64,000 nucleotides of DNA. It comes from Paludibacteraceae bacterium. GTDB taxonomy: Bacteria > Bacteroidota > Bacteroidia > Bacteroidales > Paludibacteraceae. A program made the translations under genes and the position numbers. The DNA is taken from positions 1 through 64,000 of the forward strand of contig JAFUVS010000009.1 of assembly GCA_017471175.1 (NCBI GenBank). Direction: 5' to 3'. Positions 34,783 through 43,530 of the stretch are shown one piece after another. The stretch's first letter is position 1, and each line of letters starts with the position of its first letter. The notes below the pieces were generated by a model. That model ran no database searches, had not been told where the DNA came from, and saw only the letters and a list, made by a program, of their open reading frames with translations.

Positions 34783-36186
34783 ATGGGACTTCTTGATTCT
34801 ATTAACGCAAAGAATTTAAAGTCAACTTTAGCTACTACTGCTTCGCAAGTCGTACAAAAAGCAGGGGAAGCAATAAAGACAGTTACATCGGCAACTAATG
34901 AGTTTGTTTCCGAACAACAAGAGGCTTCTCGTCAAAAGAAAGAAGCTGAGAACGCCAAGAAACAACGTGAAGCGGAAATAGCTTCCGGCTACTATAAGGA
35001 TGGCGATCAACTCATGGTTACAACAACCGAAGGAATGAAGCAATGGCTGCAGGACTTAGGTAAGGATACCACTCCTGCGCTGATGCAAGTCTTGCAAACG
35101 CAAATGCAAGTTATCAAATATGTAGAATCCCCTTCTATGACCGGGATGTTATTTGATAATATGATTCTTTGTTTGAACAAGGCTCTGAAACTGACATCTG
35201 ATCCTGGACAATTGGAGAATATCCGAGAATCATTTGCACTAATGATGCAAAACTATTTCTTCATGATTGAAACCAATCTTCGCTGTGCGGAAAAGAAAAA
35301 CTCGGAAGAAACAACAAAATTGTTAATTCAATCGGGAGAGATGCTTTCTAATGCCGTTACACAAGTAGCTCAAACCATTGCGAGTGCGTCTCCTGTGGGC
35401 GGTGCTGCTGTCGCAAAGGTGGCGGTAATGAATGTGTTTGAAAAACCGGAGACCCAAAGCTCCTATATTAAGAATGTCTTCACTTGGCTTGCAAACAAAA
35501 AGGTATTGAAAGAAAAACAAGACTTGTTCTATAAAACACTTGAGATGTTGTTTGAAACAATGGATATACATGCCGAATTGTTAGGGCCATCCATTCTCAC
35601 TTATGGTATGTTGCGACGCTACCGCCATGTGCTCGTTGACCATTACCGAGAGATTAAAATTCAGCAATATATTGACCGAGGCTATAAGATTGATGCCAAG
35701 AAGATGGAGCAACTGTCTGCCGGACTAACATCTGCTGCGACTTCTTTAGTCAACCCACTTAACACGAAAGGGGCAATTGTAGGGGCTGTTCAATCCATTA
35801 ATGCTGTGGGCGGATTGATAACAGATTTTGTTAATAGTAGCAAAGATAAGGGGTTGGATATCAATGCCTATTGTGATCTACAAGACGCTTTGGATGCTGA
35901 GTATGAGAGACTGAAAGCTGAATACGAAAATTTGGAACAGGAACTTAATACTCTAAAAGAAAAACAAAAAGAAGTGGGTCTGTTTAAATTTGCTGAGAAA
36001 AAGGAATGGCAAGAGAAAATTGATCGTAAAAAGGAAGAAGCGGATGTTACAAATGAACGGATGCAGATCACAAAAAATCAAAGCGTTAATATGCGACAAA
36101 CTTTCCCGGATAGTTTCGCAATGCGTAGTGACATAGATGCATATCGTAATAACTTGAAACGTATAGAACAAAAATTTGCAGTATGA
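34783..36186 (+). CDS. coiled-coil protein of unknown function
   Basis: A 467-residue soluble protein. Residues 20-70 are Ala/Gln/Lys-rich helix (EQQEASRQKKEAENAKKQ). Residues 75-370 are mostly helical with conserved-looking aromatic blocks (NYFFMIETNLRCAEKK, RRYRHVLVDHYREIKIQQYI) and small-residue segments (IASASPVGGAAVAKVAVM). Residues 375-435 form a clear coiled coil (LDAEYERLKAEYENLEQELNTLKEKQKE). I do not recognise the family. It starts like its neighbours (MGLLDS) and overlaps the next gene by 4 bp. Confidence 0.82.
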   Translation: MGLLDSINAKNLKSTLATTASQVVQKAGEAIKTVTSATNEFVSEQQEASRQKKEAENAKKQREAEIASGYYKDGDQLMVTTTEGMKQWLQDLGKDTTPALMQVLQTQMQVIKYVESPSMTGMLFDNMILCLNKALKLTSDPGQLENIRESFALMMQNYFFMIETNLRCAEKKNSEETTKLLIQSGEMLSNAVTQVAQTIASASPVGGAAVAKVAVMNVFEKPETQSSYIKNVFTWLANKKVLKEKQDLFYKTLEMLFETMDIHAELLGPSILTYGMLRRYRHVLVDHYREIKIQQYIDRGYKIDAKKMEQLSAGLTSAATSLVNPLNTKGAIVGAVQSINAVGGLITDFVNSSKDKGLDINAYCDLQDALDAEYERLKAEYENLEQELNTLKEKQKEVGLFKFAEKKEWQEKIDRKKEEADVTNERMQITKNQSVNMRQTFPDSFAMRSDIDAYRNNLKRIEQKFAV

Positions 36187-36524
36187 AATACAAATTTTCT
36201 TCCTCTGAGGCCTCATTGCTGGCTAATGGATATGCTGCGGATATATTAACGCCGTGGAATATAGAAGTCGACACTGATGAACAAACCATCACAGTACGCA
36301 AGCGAAACCGCATTTTGATTGGTGTGGACGAGGATACGCTGGCTTTCCGGTTTATCCGTAGGGTAGTGATTGACCAACATCTTATCGGAGCGGACATCAC
36401 TATCCAAGCCGTTGGCGGCAAACTGACAGCTAAATGTCTTGACAAGTCCGATTGCAAACGCATCAAGGACTTGCTCATGAACTACAATAAAACCTCCAAA
36501 ACTAAGCACAATATCTTTTCCTAA
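36183..36524 (+). CDS. small protein of unknown function, possibly PH-like
   Basis: A 113-residue protein with alternating strands (TPWNIEVDTDEQTITVRKRNR, IRRVVIDQHLIGADITIQAVG) and a C-terminal helix (DKSDCKRIKDLL), the layout of a bacterial PH-like domain. No membrane segment. It overlaps the coiled-coil gene by 4 bp and is the last gene before a terminator, so the two proteins are likely made together. Confidence 0.7.
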   Translation: MKYKFSSSEASLLANGYAADILTPWNIEVDTDEQTITVRKRNRILIGVDEDTLAFRFIRRVVIDQHLIGADITIQAVGGKLTAKCLDKSDCKRIKDLLMNYNKTSKTKHNIFS

Positions 36525-36526
36525 AC

Positions 36527-36560
36527 AAAATCAGGCGGGCTAAATGCTCGCCTGATTTTG
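36527..36560 (+). terminator. terminator ending the GYF_2/coiled-coil unit
   Basis: AAAATCAGGCGGGC and GCTCGCCTGATTTT form a 14-bp stem (one G-T pair) with a 5-nt loop, right after the stop at 36524. The T-run is inside the stem end. Confidence 0.8.
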
Positions 36561-36687
36561 TGTTATACCCTTAAAAGGACCAAAAAGGACTTAGCATATA
36601 TGAGCGAAAAGCAGGACTTTTGCACCGTCAAACGGAGAAAGCCCAAAATCCATAAAAGAGTAGGCACAACAAACAATCAAATCTATT

Positions 36688-37314
36688 ATGAAAAAATTAC
36701 TGTTACTTTTCGCATGCGTATCCTTATTATGCGCATGTGGCGGTTCTTCTCCCACACCTACGGAGGAATCAAAAACACTGCCGGCTTCCAGCCTGATTCT
36801 AAAAGGCAAGCATGCTAAATTATTTAAATTATCCGGGGACACGTACAATGTCAACTTGGTAAAAGTCGCCGACGATTGGCAAGTCCGTATTAAAATGACT
36901 ATTGCGAGCAACACGCCTTTCGAGGATATCAAAAACAGCGAGAATTTCGAGCGCGAACTGGAAGGTCCTTATGGCAAATTATTGAATAGCAGTGATGTCG
37001 AATTGGAATCATTGGAAATGAACGGTAGTGATTGGGAAACACTACTCCAAGAGGATGAAGAATCGGAATTGGCTATCGGCGGCAAGACATGGTCATACAA
37101 AGAAATGTCATACGAGACAGCCAAAGAGATTTTCGACAATACAGTTGCTGTGGAAATCTCCGGATTGGAATTAAAACCTCTGAAAAAGGAGAGTCTCAAA
37201 TCTGCCACCCAATCCATAATGGAAGATCAAGACATCCAAGATCTGAAGGATGCAGCAGAAACAGCCGGAAAACTGCTTGAAGCAGAAAAAGACCTGTTGG
37301 ACGCTTTATTTTAA
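36688..37314 (+). CDS. lipoprotein of unknown function
   Basis: A 208-residue lipoprotein with lipobox LCAC (Cys17). The mature part starts with a Ser/Thr/Pro linker, then two beta-rich stretches (SGDTYNVNLVKVADDWQVRIKMTIA; KTWSYKEMSYETAKEIFDNTVAVEISGLELKPL), and ends in an acidic helix (DLKDAAETAGKLLEAEKDLLDALF). I do not recognise it. Three genes in a row from here (two lipoproteins and a membrane protein) look like one unit. Confidence 0.82.
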   Translation: MKKLLLLFACVSLLCACGGSSPTPTEESKTLPASSLILKGKHAKLFKLSGDTYNVNLVKVADDWQVRIKMTIASNTPFEDIKNSENFERELEGPYGKLLNSSDVELESLEMNGSDWETLLQEDEESELAIGGKTWSYKEMSYETAKEIFDNTVAVEISGLELKPLKKESLKSATQSIMEDQDIQDLKDAAETAGKLLEAEKDLLDALF

Positions 37315-37345
37315 TTAACTATATTAACTCTAAATTTTCTGTATT

Positions 37346-37867
37346 ATGTTAACAATTTTATGGTGGGCATTAGTAGCCCTGTGTTTATGTCTCGGTTTTC
37401 TGGGATGTTTTATCAACAAAGTTCCCGGACCGATTGCAGTTGTTATAGCAACACTTCTTGCTATTCTTTGTTTGGACATCCCTATTTCGTGGGGGACGTT
37501 TGCTATCATCACCGCATTGGCGGTTGCCAGCATGATTGTTTCCAAACTGCTTGTCAAGATGGTGAAGAAGTTGCAGGAGTATTCCAAGCGTGCTACGTGG
37601 GGAACGACCATCGGCTCCATCATCGGTTTATTGTTGGTTTGGGGCTCCTCTTCCTCTGACTCCACTGCACTTTTTGTCACGATGCTCATTGTGGGTTTTA
37701 TTGTTCTGCCTTTCACATTGGCGTTCCTGTTGGAGCTGACCAACAAGCAGGGAGCACCTATGGCTCTCAAATGTGCCGCGTCTGCCACGTGCGCTTATCT
37801 GTCCGATACGCTCCTGAAGTTAGCGGTATTCGTTTATGCCGTTTATGTAATCTTTCAATTAGGATAA
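37346..37867 (+). CDS. DUF456-like membrane protein
   Basis: A 173-residue integral membrane protein with four to five hydrophobic segments. LGFLGCFINKVPGPIAVVIATLLAI resembles the Gly/Pro-rich first helices of DUF456, and GTTIGSIIGLLLVW the middle Gly-rich helix. Role unknown. The next gene starts 4 bp after its stop. Confidence 0.75.
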   Translation: MLTILWWALVALCLCLGFLGCFINKVPGPIAVVIATLLAILCLDIPISWGTFAIITALAVASMIVSKLLVKMVKKLQEYSKRATWGTTIGSIIGLLLVWGSSSSDSTALFVTMLIVGFIVLPFTLAFLLELTNKQGAPMALKCAASATCAYLSDTLLKLAVFVYAVYVIFQLG

Positions 37868-37871
37868 GACT

Positions 37872-38144
37872 ATGAAGTTCAAACATTTTGCTCTTGTGGC
37901 AGTTGTGGCTCTGCTTACTGCCTGCACCAATCAGGAATCGCTTCTCAAGGACTATGAGAAAGCTTGTCAGAAAGGCGATGCAGTCAAAGCGGAAAAAGTA
38001 CTTGAAACGATGGAAAAGAAGTACCCCAATGATGATGACTGGACTGAAGAACAGCAGGAACGTATTGTCAAAGCGTCTGCCGTTCTTTCGGAAAAGGCGC
38101 TTGGCGGATTGGGAGACCTCTTTGATGCCATTGACGAACTATAA
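37872..38144 (+). CDS. small lipoprotein
   Basis: A 90-residue lipoprotein with lipobox LTAC (Cys18). The mature part is helical and acidic (LLKDYEKACQKGDAVKAEKVLETMEKKYPNDDD; then WTEEQQERIVKASAVL), like half of a TPR-type hairpin. Its end is similar in style to the lipoprotein at 36688 (DLFDAIDEL versus DLLDALF). A terminator follows 17 bp after the stop. Function unknown. Confidence 0.82.
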   Translation: MKFKHFALVAVVALLTACTNQESLLKDYEKACQKGDAVKAEKVLETMEKKYPNDDDWTEEQQERIVKASAVLSEKALGGLGDLFDAIDEL

Positions 38145-38161
38145 GTCTTGACTTTTATCGG

Positions 38162-38201
38162 AAAAATCGGGCAGGCAGGTGACTGCTTGTCCGATTTTTT
38201 A
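38162..38201 (+). terminator. terminator after the small lipoprotein gene
   Basis: AAAAATCGG and CCGATTTTT enclose an inner stem (GCAG/CTGC), and the outer stem ends in six T. It closes the 36688-38144 unit. Confidence 0.88.
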
Positions 38202-38232
38202 GTAGAATTATGCATACTTCAGAAAAAAACGT

Positions 38233-38241
38233 TACTTTTGC
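38233..38241 (+). promoter_or_regulatory. -7 element giving a near-leaderless regulator mRNA
   Basis: TACTTTTGC ends 8 bases before the ATG at 38250, so transcription should begin at or just before the start codon. The -33 box is weak. Confidence 0.6.
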
Positions 38242-38249
38242 ACGCCATT

Positions 38250-38840
38250 ATGAACAAACACGCACCCGAAATATCAACCCTGCGGATGGATATAGAGTAC
38301 GAAGTGAAGCGCAAGATTCGCACTCCGTATGACTTTGAGTTCCTTGCCGGTGTCATTTGGGAACGTCTTCACGAGAATATCTCTCCCACCACGCTCAAGC
38401 GTCTCTGGGGCTATATTGACGGAGCAGACACGGCTCGACGCACCACTCTCTGCCTTCTCTCGCAGTTCCTTGGCTTCCCCGATTGGGACGCATACATCGC
38501 CTCGCTTGCAGCGCGTACTGACACCGAGAGTGCCGCTTTTGAGGGAGACGGTATCCATATTGACGACCTCCGCAAGGGCGACCGGATAGAGGTCACGTGG
38601 CTGCCCAATCGCCATTGCGTCTTCCGGTATGAGGGAGAGGCACGTTTCGTCATCGAAGAGGCGGAAAACACCAAACTCCATATCGGCGACACGTTCGACA
38701 CTGCGTGTTTCCTTATCGGCAAACCGATGTACCTTGATAACGTACGAAATAACAAAGAACCAGGTACCAAAGAGGGCGTTTCGTATGTCGCAGGCTCCAA
38801 AAACGGACTGAACTCCGTAAAACTGGTAAATGGTAAATGA
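38250..38840 (+). CDS. putative regulator paired with a Ser/Thr kinase
   Basis: A 196-residue soluble protein; the start at 38250 is set by the promoter position and by a paralogous copy at 39881 that begins with the same MNK-APEI. The N-terminal 85 residues are helical (RKIRTPYDFEFLAGVIWERLHENISPTTLKRLWGYIDGAD) and look like a DNA-binding or protein-docking domain common in Bacteroidetes. The rest is beta-rich (IHIDDLRKGDRIEVTWLPNR) and unassigned. It overlaps the kinase reading frame, or precedes it by 4 bp if the kinase starts at its second Met. A role as partner or target of the kinase is inferred. Confidence 0.75.
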   Translation: MNKHAPEISTLRMDIEYEVKRKIRTPYDFEFLAGVIWERLHENISPTTLKRLWGYIDGADTARRTTLCLLSQFLGFPDWDAYIASLAARTDTESAAFEGDGIHIDDLRKGDRIEVTWLPNRHCVFRYEGEARFVIEEAENTKLHIGDTFDTACFLIGKPMYLDNVRNNKEPGTKEGVSYVAGSKNGLNSVKLVNGK

Positions 38841-39888
38841 CAAGATGGTAAATAGTTCGGATTCGTCGTCATCGGAATTTATAGCACCTGCTGATTTCTC
38901 GTCGGAATGGCGCAATATAGAATTGCTGCAAAGCCGCTCGCACACAATGCTGTATGTCGCTACTCGCTACGGCAGGCGGTTTTTGCTCAAGTCGCTGACA
39001 TCGGAAGCCAAGCGGCTCACCGACTACCAACTACAGCAGCAGAAAGAGTTTCAATTAGGCGTTTCGCTGAATCATCCTAATGTTGCTGCTACGTATTCCT
39101 TGGAAGAAGTGCCTGGTGTGGGAATGTGCATCGTGCAAGAATGGATAGACGGCGTGACGCTCGGCGAGTGGCTACGCACCAAACCTTCCAAAGCCGCACG
39201 GAAACGGGTGTTCTCGCAACTCTTGGATGCGCTCGAATACATCCATAGCCTGCAACTCGTCCACCATGATCTCAAGCCGGATAATATCCTTATCACTCGG
39301 AATGGCGCGAACGTCAAACTGATAGATTTCGGACTCTCGGAAGTTGATTCGTCTGTCTCGGCGAAAAGCAACGATCCCGCGAGAGATGTGCAGGCGGTAC
39401 AACGGATGTTCGGTGTCATGCCCAGCCGTCGTTTTGATACCATTGACGCACTTCGTAAGGCTTTGAACAGGCGTGAAAAAGTCTTTCGGACAATACCGAT
39501 AGTTCTGTCGCTGATGATGCTCATTGCCGCTTCGATTCTCTTTGGACAGGCTCGATACACAAAAATAATCGAGCAACGGAAATACGAAGCGATGCAAGCG
39601 CAAGTGGACTCACTCATTGCAGTAGAACGGGCAGAATTGACGGAGATTGTGAACCGTTATGATGTCTTTCATTTGAATAACGCCAATGAACAACGCCTTT
39701 ATGACGAGTGCTCTAAACAATACGGGGATCACATGGTTCGATACAGCCATGTGCTTGATTCGATGGTGGCATGCTTTGATGAGAATGATCCGCAACGAGA
39801 GCAGTTCTGGCAGATGTATGTACGCAAATATGGCGAACTGCACAATGAACTATTTTACGTCTTATCATCCAAAGTGACTTATGAATAA
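38830..39888 (+). CDS. transmembrane Ser/Thr protein kinase (Hanks type)
   Basis: A 352-residue kinase. The ATP-binding Lys is Lys54 in FLLKSL; the catalytic loop is HHDLKPDN at 145-152 (HHD instead of HRD); DFG is at 166-168. The glycine loop is not obvious, and the C-lobe after DFG is very short, about 50 residues, before a transmembrane segment at about 218-238. The periplasmic part (239-352) is helical (IEQRKYEAMQAQVDSLIAVE) and probably senses a signal. A second Met at 38845, 4 bp after the upstream stop, is an alternative start. Missing parts of the C-lobe leave activity uncertain. Confidence 0.85.
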   Translation: MVNDKMVNSSDSSSSEFIAPADFSSEWRNIELLQSRSHTMLYVATRYGRRFLLKSLTSEAKRLTDYQLQQQKEFQLGVSLNHPNVAATYSLEEVPGVGMCIVQEWIDGVTLGEWLRTKPSKAARKRVFSQLLDALEYIHSLQLVHHDLKPDNILITRNGANVKLIDFGLSEVDSSVSAKSNDPARDVQAVQRMFGVMPSRRFDTIDALRKALNRREKVFRTIPIVLSLMMLIAASILFGQARYTKIIEQRKYEAMQAQVDSLIAVERAELTEIVNRYDVFHLNNANEQRLYDECSKQYGDHMVRYSHVLDSMVACFDENDPQREQFWQMYVRKYGELHNELFYVLSSKVTYE

Positions 39889-40054
39889 ATACGCTCCCGA
39901 AATAGCCTCACTGCGTCTGGATATCGAGCAGTCTGTGAAACGCAAAATCCGCACACCCTATGATTTTGAGTTTCTCGCCGGTGCCATCTGGGAGCGGTTG
40001 CATGAAAATATCTCACCTACTTTCTTTTCTAAACTCGTGTCTTCTGCAAAATGA
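39881..40054 (+). pseudogene. truncated copy of the kinase-linked regulator
   Basis: It begins inside the kinase stop region and matches the first 47 residues of the protein at 38250 (RKIRTPYDFEFLAG, IWERLHENISPT identical) before diverging into an unrelated 10-residue tail and a stop. Total 57 residues. The start overlap with the kinase suggests an earlier array of regulator and kinase genes, now broken. Confidence 0.82.
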
Positions 40055-40261
40055 GAGCGAAGTAATCAATCGTTGTCAACTTACTCATCGGCTGCCCAAT
40101 ACGAGCAATTACTAATTGGCGTAAGGTCTTGTTCGGAATGCAGTCAAATCCGATTTTTTTCTTCTTTCTTACAAAGTATGTTTGAAAAGGAAATTATATG
40201 GTCATTGAAGACCAATAAAAGTATGTATTTCCCGATTTATCTGTGCAATATGCAAAAAAAA

Positions 40262-40294
40262 TTTGCGAGACACACAAAAGTACACTATCTTTGC
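40262..40294 (+). promoter_or_regulatory. promoter of the starch-degradation group
   Basis: TTTG at 40262-40265, 20 bp, TATCTTTGC at 40286-40294: an exact consensus match, 29 bp before the amylase ATG. The rest of 40055-40261 shows no gene. Confidence 0.85.
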
Positions 40295-40323
40295 GGCGTT
40301 TAATGACATTTTATCTTAATAGG

Positions 40324-43300
40324 ATGAAAAAATCTTTCTTTTTGGCTTTATTCTGCCTCCTTGTTCCTGTTACTACGATTAGTGCAGACTCTTACGGTAT
40401 CTTGGTTAACGAAGCGAAGTACTACGCCGGAACGCTCAATCCCACTCCGATGGATCCTGCTTTCCAAGAGTATCAATGTCTCGCTATTCCCCTCAAAAAC
40501 GGCGACTTCCTCCAACTCTTCGATTTAGTCAATAAAGCCGCGTGGACTGTCAAACTTGATACCTACAGCGTAGAAGGTATCTCCCTTCAAGAAGGCAAAT
40601 ACATCTGCTCCGCCGATGGCTGCTACGACTTCTATATCAAAATCCAATACGAAAACGACCAACTCTATATCGGTAAATCCGCTTCCCAAGACTGTCAGGA
40701 CTGGGGTGATAGCGACTACCGCAATAAGTATGGCAGCGCAGTTCCCCCGCAATGCCCCGATGTGATGATGCAGGGCTTCTATTTCAATTCCTATGAAGTC
40801 AAAGACACTACCGGTGTCAAAGAGAACCCCGACAAATTTGAGAACGGAACCAACTTCTACGGCGATACGCGCTGGAAAACGCTCTACGCACAGTCCGGTG
40901 AGATAGGTGCTTACTTCGACCTCATTTGGCTTCCGCCATCGGCTATGGCAAGCGGTACAGGTTATCACCCCCGCCAATACTCCAACCAGAACTCCGACTG
41001 GGGCTCGCGCGCCGAACTGCAGCAACTCATCGCCTCTTTCCATAACTCCGGCACTAAAGTGGTTGCCGATATGGTACTCAACCACGGTGAGGCTATGGCT
41101 TCGTGGTGCGATTTTGCCCACCTTAACTTCGGTGAATACGGCGAGTTCCAACCTGACGGTTCTTTCATCTGCAAGACAGACGAGATGAACGACCCTGCTA
41201 CCAACACCGAAGAACTGGCAGGTCCCTGCTGGGGAACAGCCACGGGGCCGAACGATGACGGTACCAACTACGCCGCCGCACGCGACTGGGCACACGACAA
41301 CGAGAATGTCCGCGAGATGTTCCGAGCTTATGCCCAATGGATGCGCAACGTCATCGGCTACGACGGCTTCCGATACGATGAGTGCAAAGGCTACCACATG
41401 AGCCACGTTAACGACTACAACACCGCCGCCGATGCCTACATATCCTTTATGGAACTATGGGACGGCAACGACCGCATCTGGCAAGGCATCAAAGACGCTT
41501 CCAACAATACGATGGCACTTGACTTCCAAACCAAGTACTCCACCTTCGATGCCATCGGACGCTTCGACTACTCCAAGTGCTTCCTCAACGGCGGCAACGG
41601 CGGTCTCATCGGTAGCGGCAGATCCAAATACGCTATCACCTTCGTCGATAGCCACGACTGGTTCTATCGCGGCAACAACCAAGAATTTGGCTGCTCATCG
41701 GGCAACTGCTACGACGGTGTTTCTATGTCCGAAGATATGAAAGACCGACTCCTGCAAGCCATTGCTTACCAGCTCTCTATGCCCGGTGTCCCCTGCGTCT
41801 TCTATCCCCACTGGAATAAGTACAAAGACGCTATCAAGGATATGATTAACGCGCGTCACGTAGCAGGTGTTCACTCCGAAAGCCCCGTCGGTGAAGAGGA
41901 AGGCGGCGGCAGCGGCTACAAGGCCACCATCACCGGCAAGAACGGCAAACTCATCCTGATGCTTGGCGACAAAACAGTTCACGAACCCACCGGTGCTAAC
42001 GAGTGGCTCGCTACCTATAATTATAAGTTGATGGCATCCGGTCCGGGATACGCGATGTGGGTGCTCGCCGAAAACGACTACGCTCCCCGACTCATCGTAA
42101 CCCCCGAGACCTATTTCGATGACCTCACCGCTGGTATTGACGTTACCGTACAACCTGTTGGCGGCTCGTCCGACACCAAAACCGTCTATTATACCACCGA
42201 TGGCTCCGACCCCACCACTTCTTCCGCTTCTTTCACAGGAAACAAGACTTTCAACTTCAAGCAAACAACCACCCTCAAGGTGATGGCTGCCTGCGGTGCG
42301 GCACAGTCTAAGATACAAACCTACACCTATACTTATCGCGAACCGCTCAAACGCGGCATACAAGTTCATTTCAACAAACCCGCCGAATGGGAGAAAGTAT
42401 ATTTCTATGCTTGGATTCCCGGTACGGACGAACAAGGCAACCCCACTTCCGTCAATATGATGGGTGCCTACCCGGGTCAACGTATCTACCAAGATGCCGA
42501 TGGCTGGTATAGTTATGAGTTCGACCTCGCCTTCGATTCTGTTAATTTCTGCATCTCATCCGGCAACGAGTGCGGTCTGCTTAATGTCCGCTCCAATGAC
42601 CTCGTAGTAGATTACGATGCTTATTACGGATGGGAACCGGGCTTCGAGACCGAAAGCAACAACGAGAAGAAATTAGACGGCAAGATCGATCTTAATCCCG
42701 ACTTTGACCTTGTCATCGCCCCCGAAAGCGGCAATTTCCGCGACCTCCAACAAGGCGAAGACATCACCCTCACCGTTGTCGGTAAGTCCAATGCAATGAT
42801 ATATTATTCCATCAACGGTGTAGATCAGGAACCCGTTGAAAACACCGTCTCCTTCAAGATTAACAATACCGCCACCGTTTCCGCTTACGCCTACGATGTC
42901 AATACCAAGGAGAAAACACCCGTCTATACCAATACCTATACCTACAAGGCTCCCCAACAAGGTGTCATCACCGTCAAATTCGCCAAACCATCCGACTGGG
43001 AAGACCTCTACCTCTATGCTTTCACCCGTGTCAAAGTAGGCACTAAATACGCTGACACCCCCTACGCACTTGTTGCGGGGCAATCTGCCAAATGGCCCGG
43101 CACGCACTGGACATCCATCGACCACTCCGTTGCAGGCGACTCCACCTACACGTGGACAATGCGAGAAGAAGTACAGGATAAAGACCTCTACATCATCTTT
43201 AATGTAGGCTCTAACGTTCGTCAGTCGCAGGACATCTACCTCACCGAGAACACCTGCTACGTATGGAATCCCTCTTGCTGGCAGGCTGTCGTGGACGAGA

Positions 43301-43458
43301 ACTGCGATGGACTCGCCGATGCCGTCGAAAGTGTGGAGAACGATACCGATTACCGACTTGACCCCACACAACCGATGTACAACATCCTCGGCGTACAAGT
43401 CGATGCCGACTACAAAGGTATAGTCATCCAGAACGGACATAAATACCTGCTTAAATAA
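40324..43458 (+). CDS. secreted GH13 alpha-amylase with starch-binding modules
   Basis: A 1044-residue enzyme; start at 40324 gives the signal peptide MKKSFFLALFCLLVPVTTISA, and upstream Mets precede the promoter or lack a signal. Residues about 22-120 form a module (YGILVNEAKYYAG) that recurs twice in the next protein. The GH13 domain spans about 140-600, with Asp352 (GFRYDECKG), Glu377 (FMELWDG) and Asp445 (DSHDWF) as catalytic residues and VVADMVLNHG as conserved region I. Then come a chitobiase-like beta domain (VYYTTDGSDPTTSS) and two CBM26-like modules (IQVHFNKPAEWEKVYFYAW; ITVKFAKPSDWEDLYLYAF). It ends with PMYNILGVQV...GIVIQNGHKYLLK, a Bacteroidetes-type sorting tail. Confidence 0.93.
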   Translation: MKKSFFLALFCLLVPVTTISADSYGILVNEAKYYAGTLNPTPMDPAFQEYQCLAIPLKNGDFLQLFDLVNKAAWTVKLDTYSVEGISLQEGKYICSADGCYDFYIKIQYENDQLYIGKSASQDCQDWGDSDYRNKYGSAVPPQCPDVMMQGFYFNSYEVKDTTGVKENPDKFENGTNFYGDTRWKTLYAQSGEIGAYFDLIWLPPSAMASGTGYHPRQYSNQNSDWGSRAELQQLIASFHNSGTKVVADMVLNHGEAMASWCDFAHLNFGEYGEFQPDGSFICKTDEMNDPATNTEELAGPCWGTATGPNDDGTNYAAARDWAHDNENVREMFRAYAQWMRNVIGYDGFRYDECKGYHMSHVNDYNTAADAYISFMELWDGNDRIWQGIKDASNNTMALDFQTKYSTFDAIGRFDYSKCFLNGGNGGLIGSGRSKYAITFVDSHDWFYRGNNQEFGCSSGNCYDGVSMSEDMKDRLLQAIAYQLSMPGVPCVFYPHWNKYKDAIKDMINARHVAGVHSESPVGEEEGGGSGYKATITGKNGKLILMLGDKTVHEPTGANEWLATYNYKLMASGPGYAMWVLAENDYAPRLIVTPETYFDDLTAGIDVTVQPVGGSSDTKTVYYTTDGSDPTTSSASFTGNKTFNFKQTTTLKVMAACGAAQSKIQTYTYTYREPLKRGIQVHFNKPAEWEKVYFYAWIPGTDEQGNPTSVNMMGAYPGQRIYQDADGWYSYEFDLAFDSVNFCISSGNECGLLNVRSNDLVVDYDAYYGWEPGFETESNNEKKLDGKIDLNPDFDLVIAPESGNFRDLQQGEDITLTVVGKSNAMIYYSINGVDQEPVENTVSFKINNTATVSAYAYDVNTKEKTPVYTNTYTYKAPQQGVITVKFAKPSDWEDLYLYAFTRVKVGTKYADTPYALVAGQSAKWPGTHWTSIDHSVAGDSTYTWTMREEVQDKDLYIIFNVGSNVRQSQDIYLTENTCYVWNPSCWQAVVDENCDGLADAVESVENDTDYRLDPTQPMYNILGVQVDADYKGIVIQNGHKYLLK

Positions 43459-43530
43459 ATTGGAATAACTTATTGTCAATAAATAATTGACTTAGTAAAC
43501 ATAAAAACAACCATTAAAAACAGCAACACT

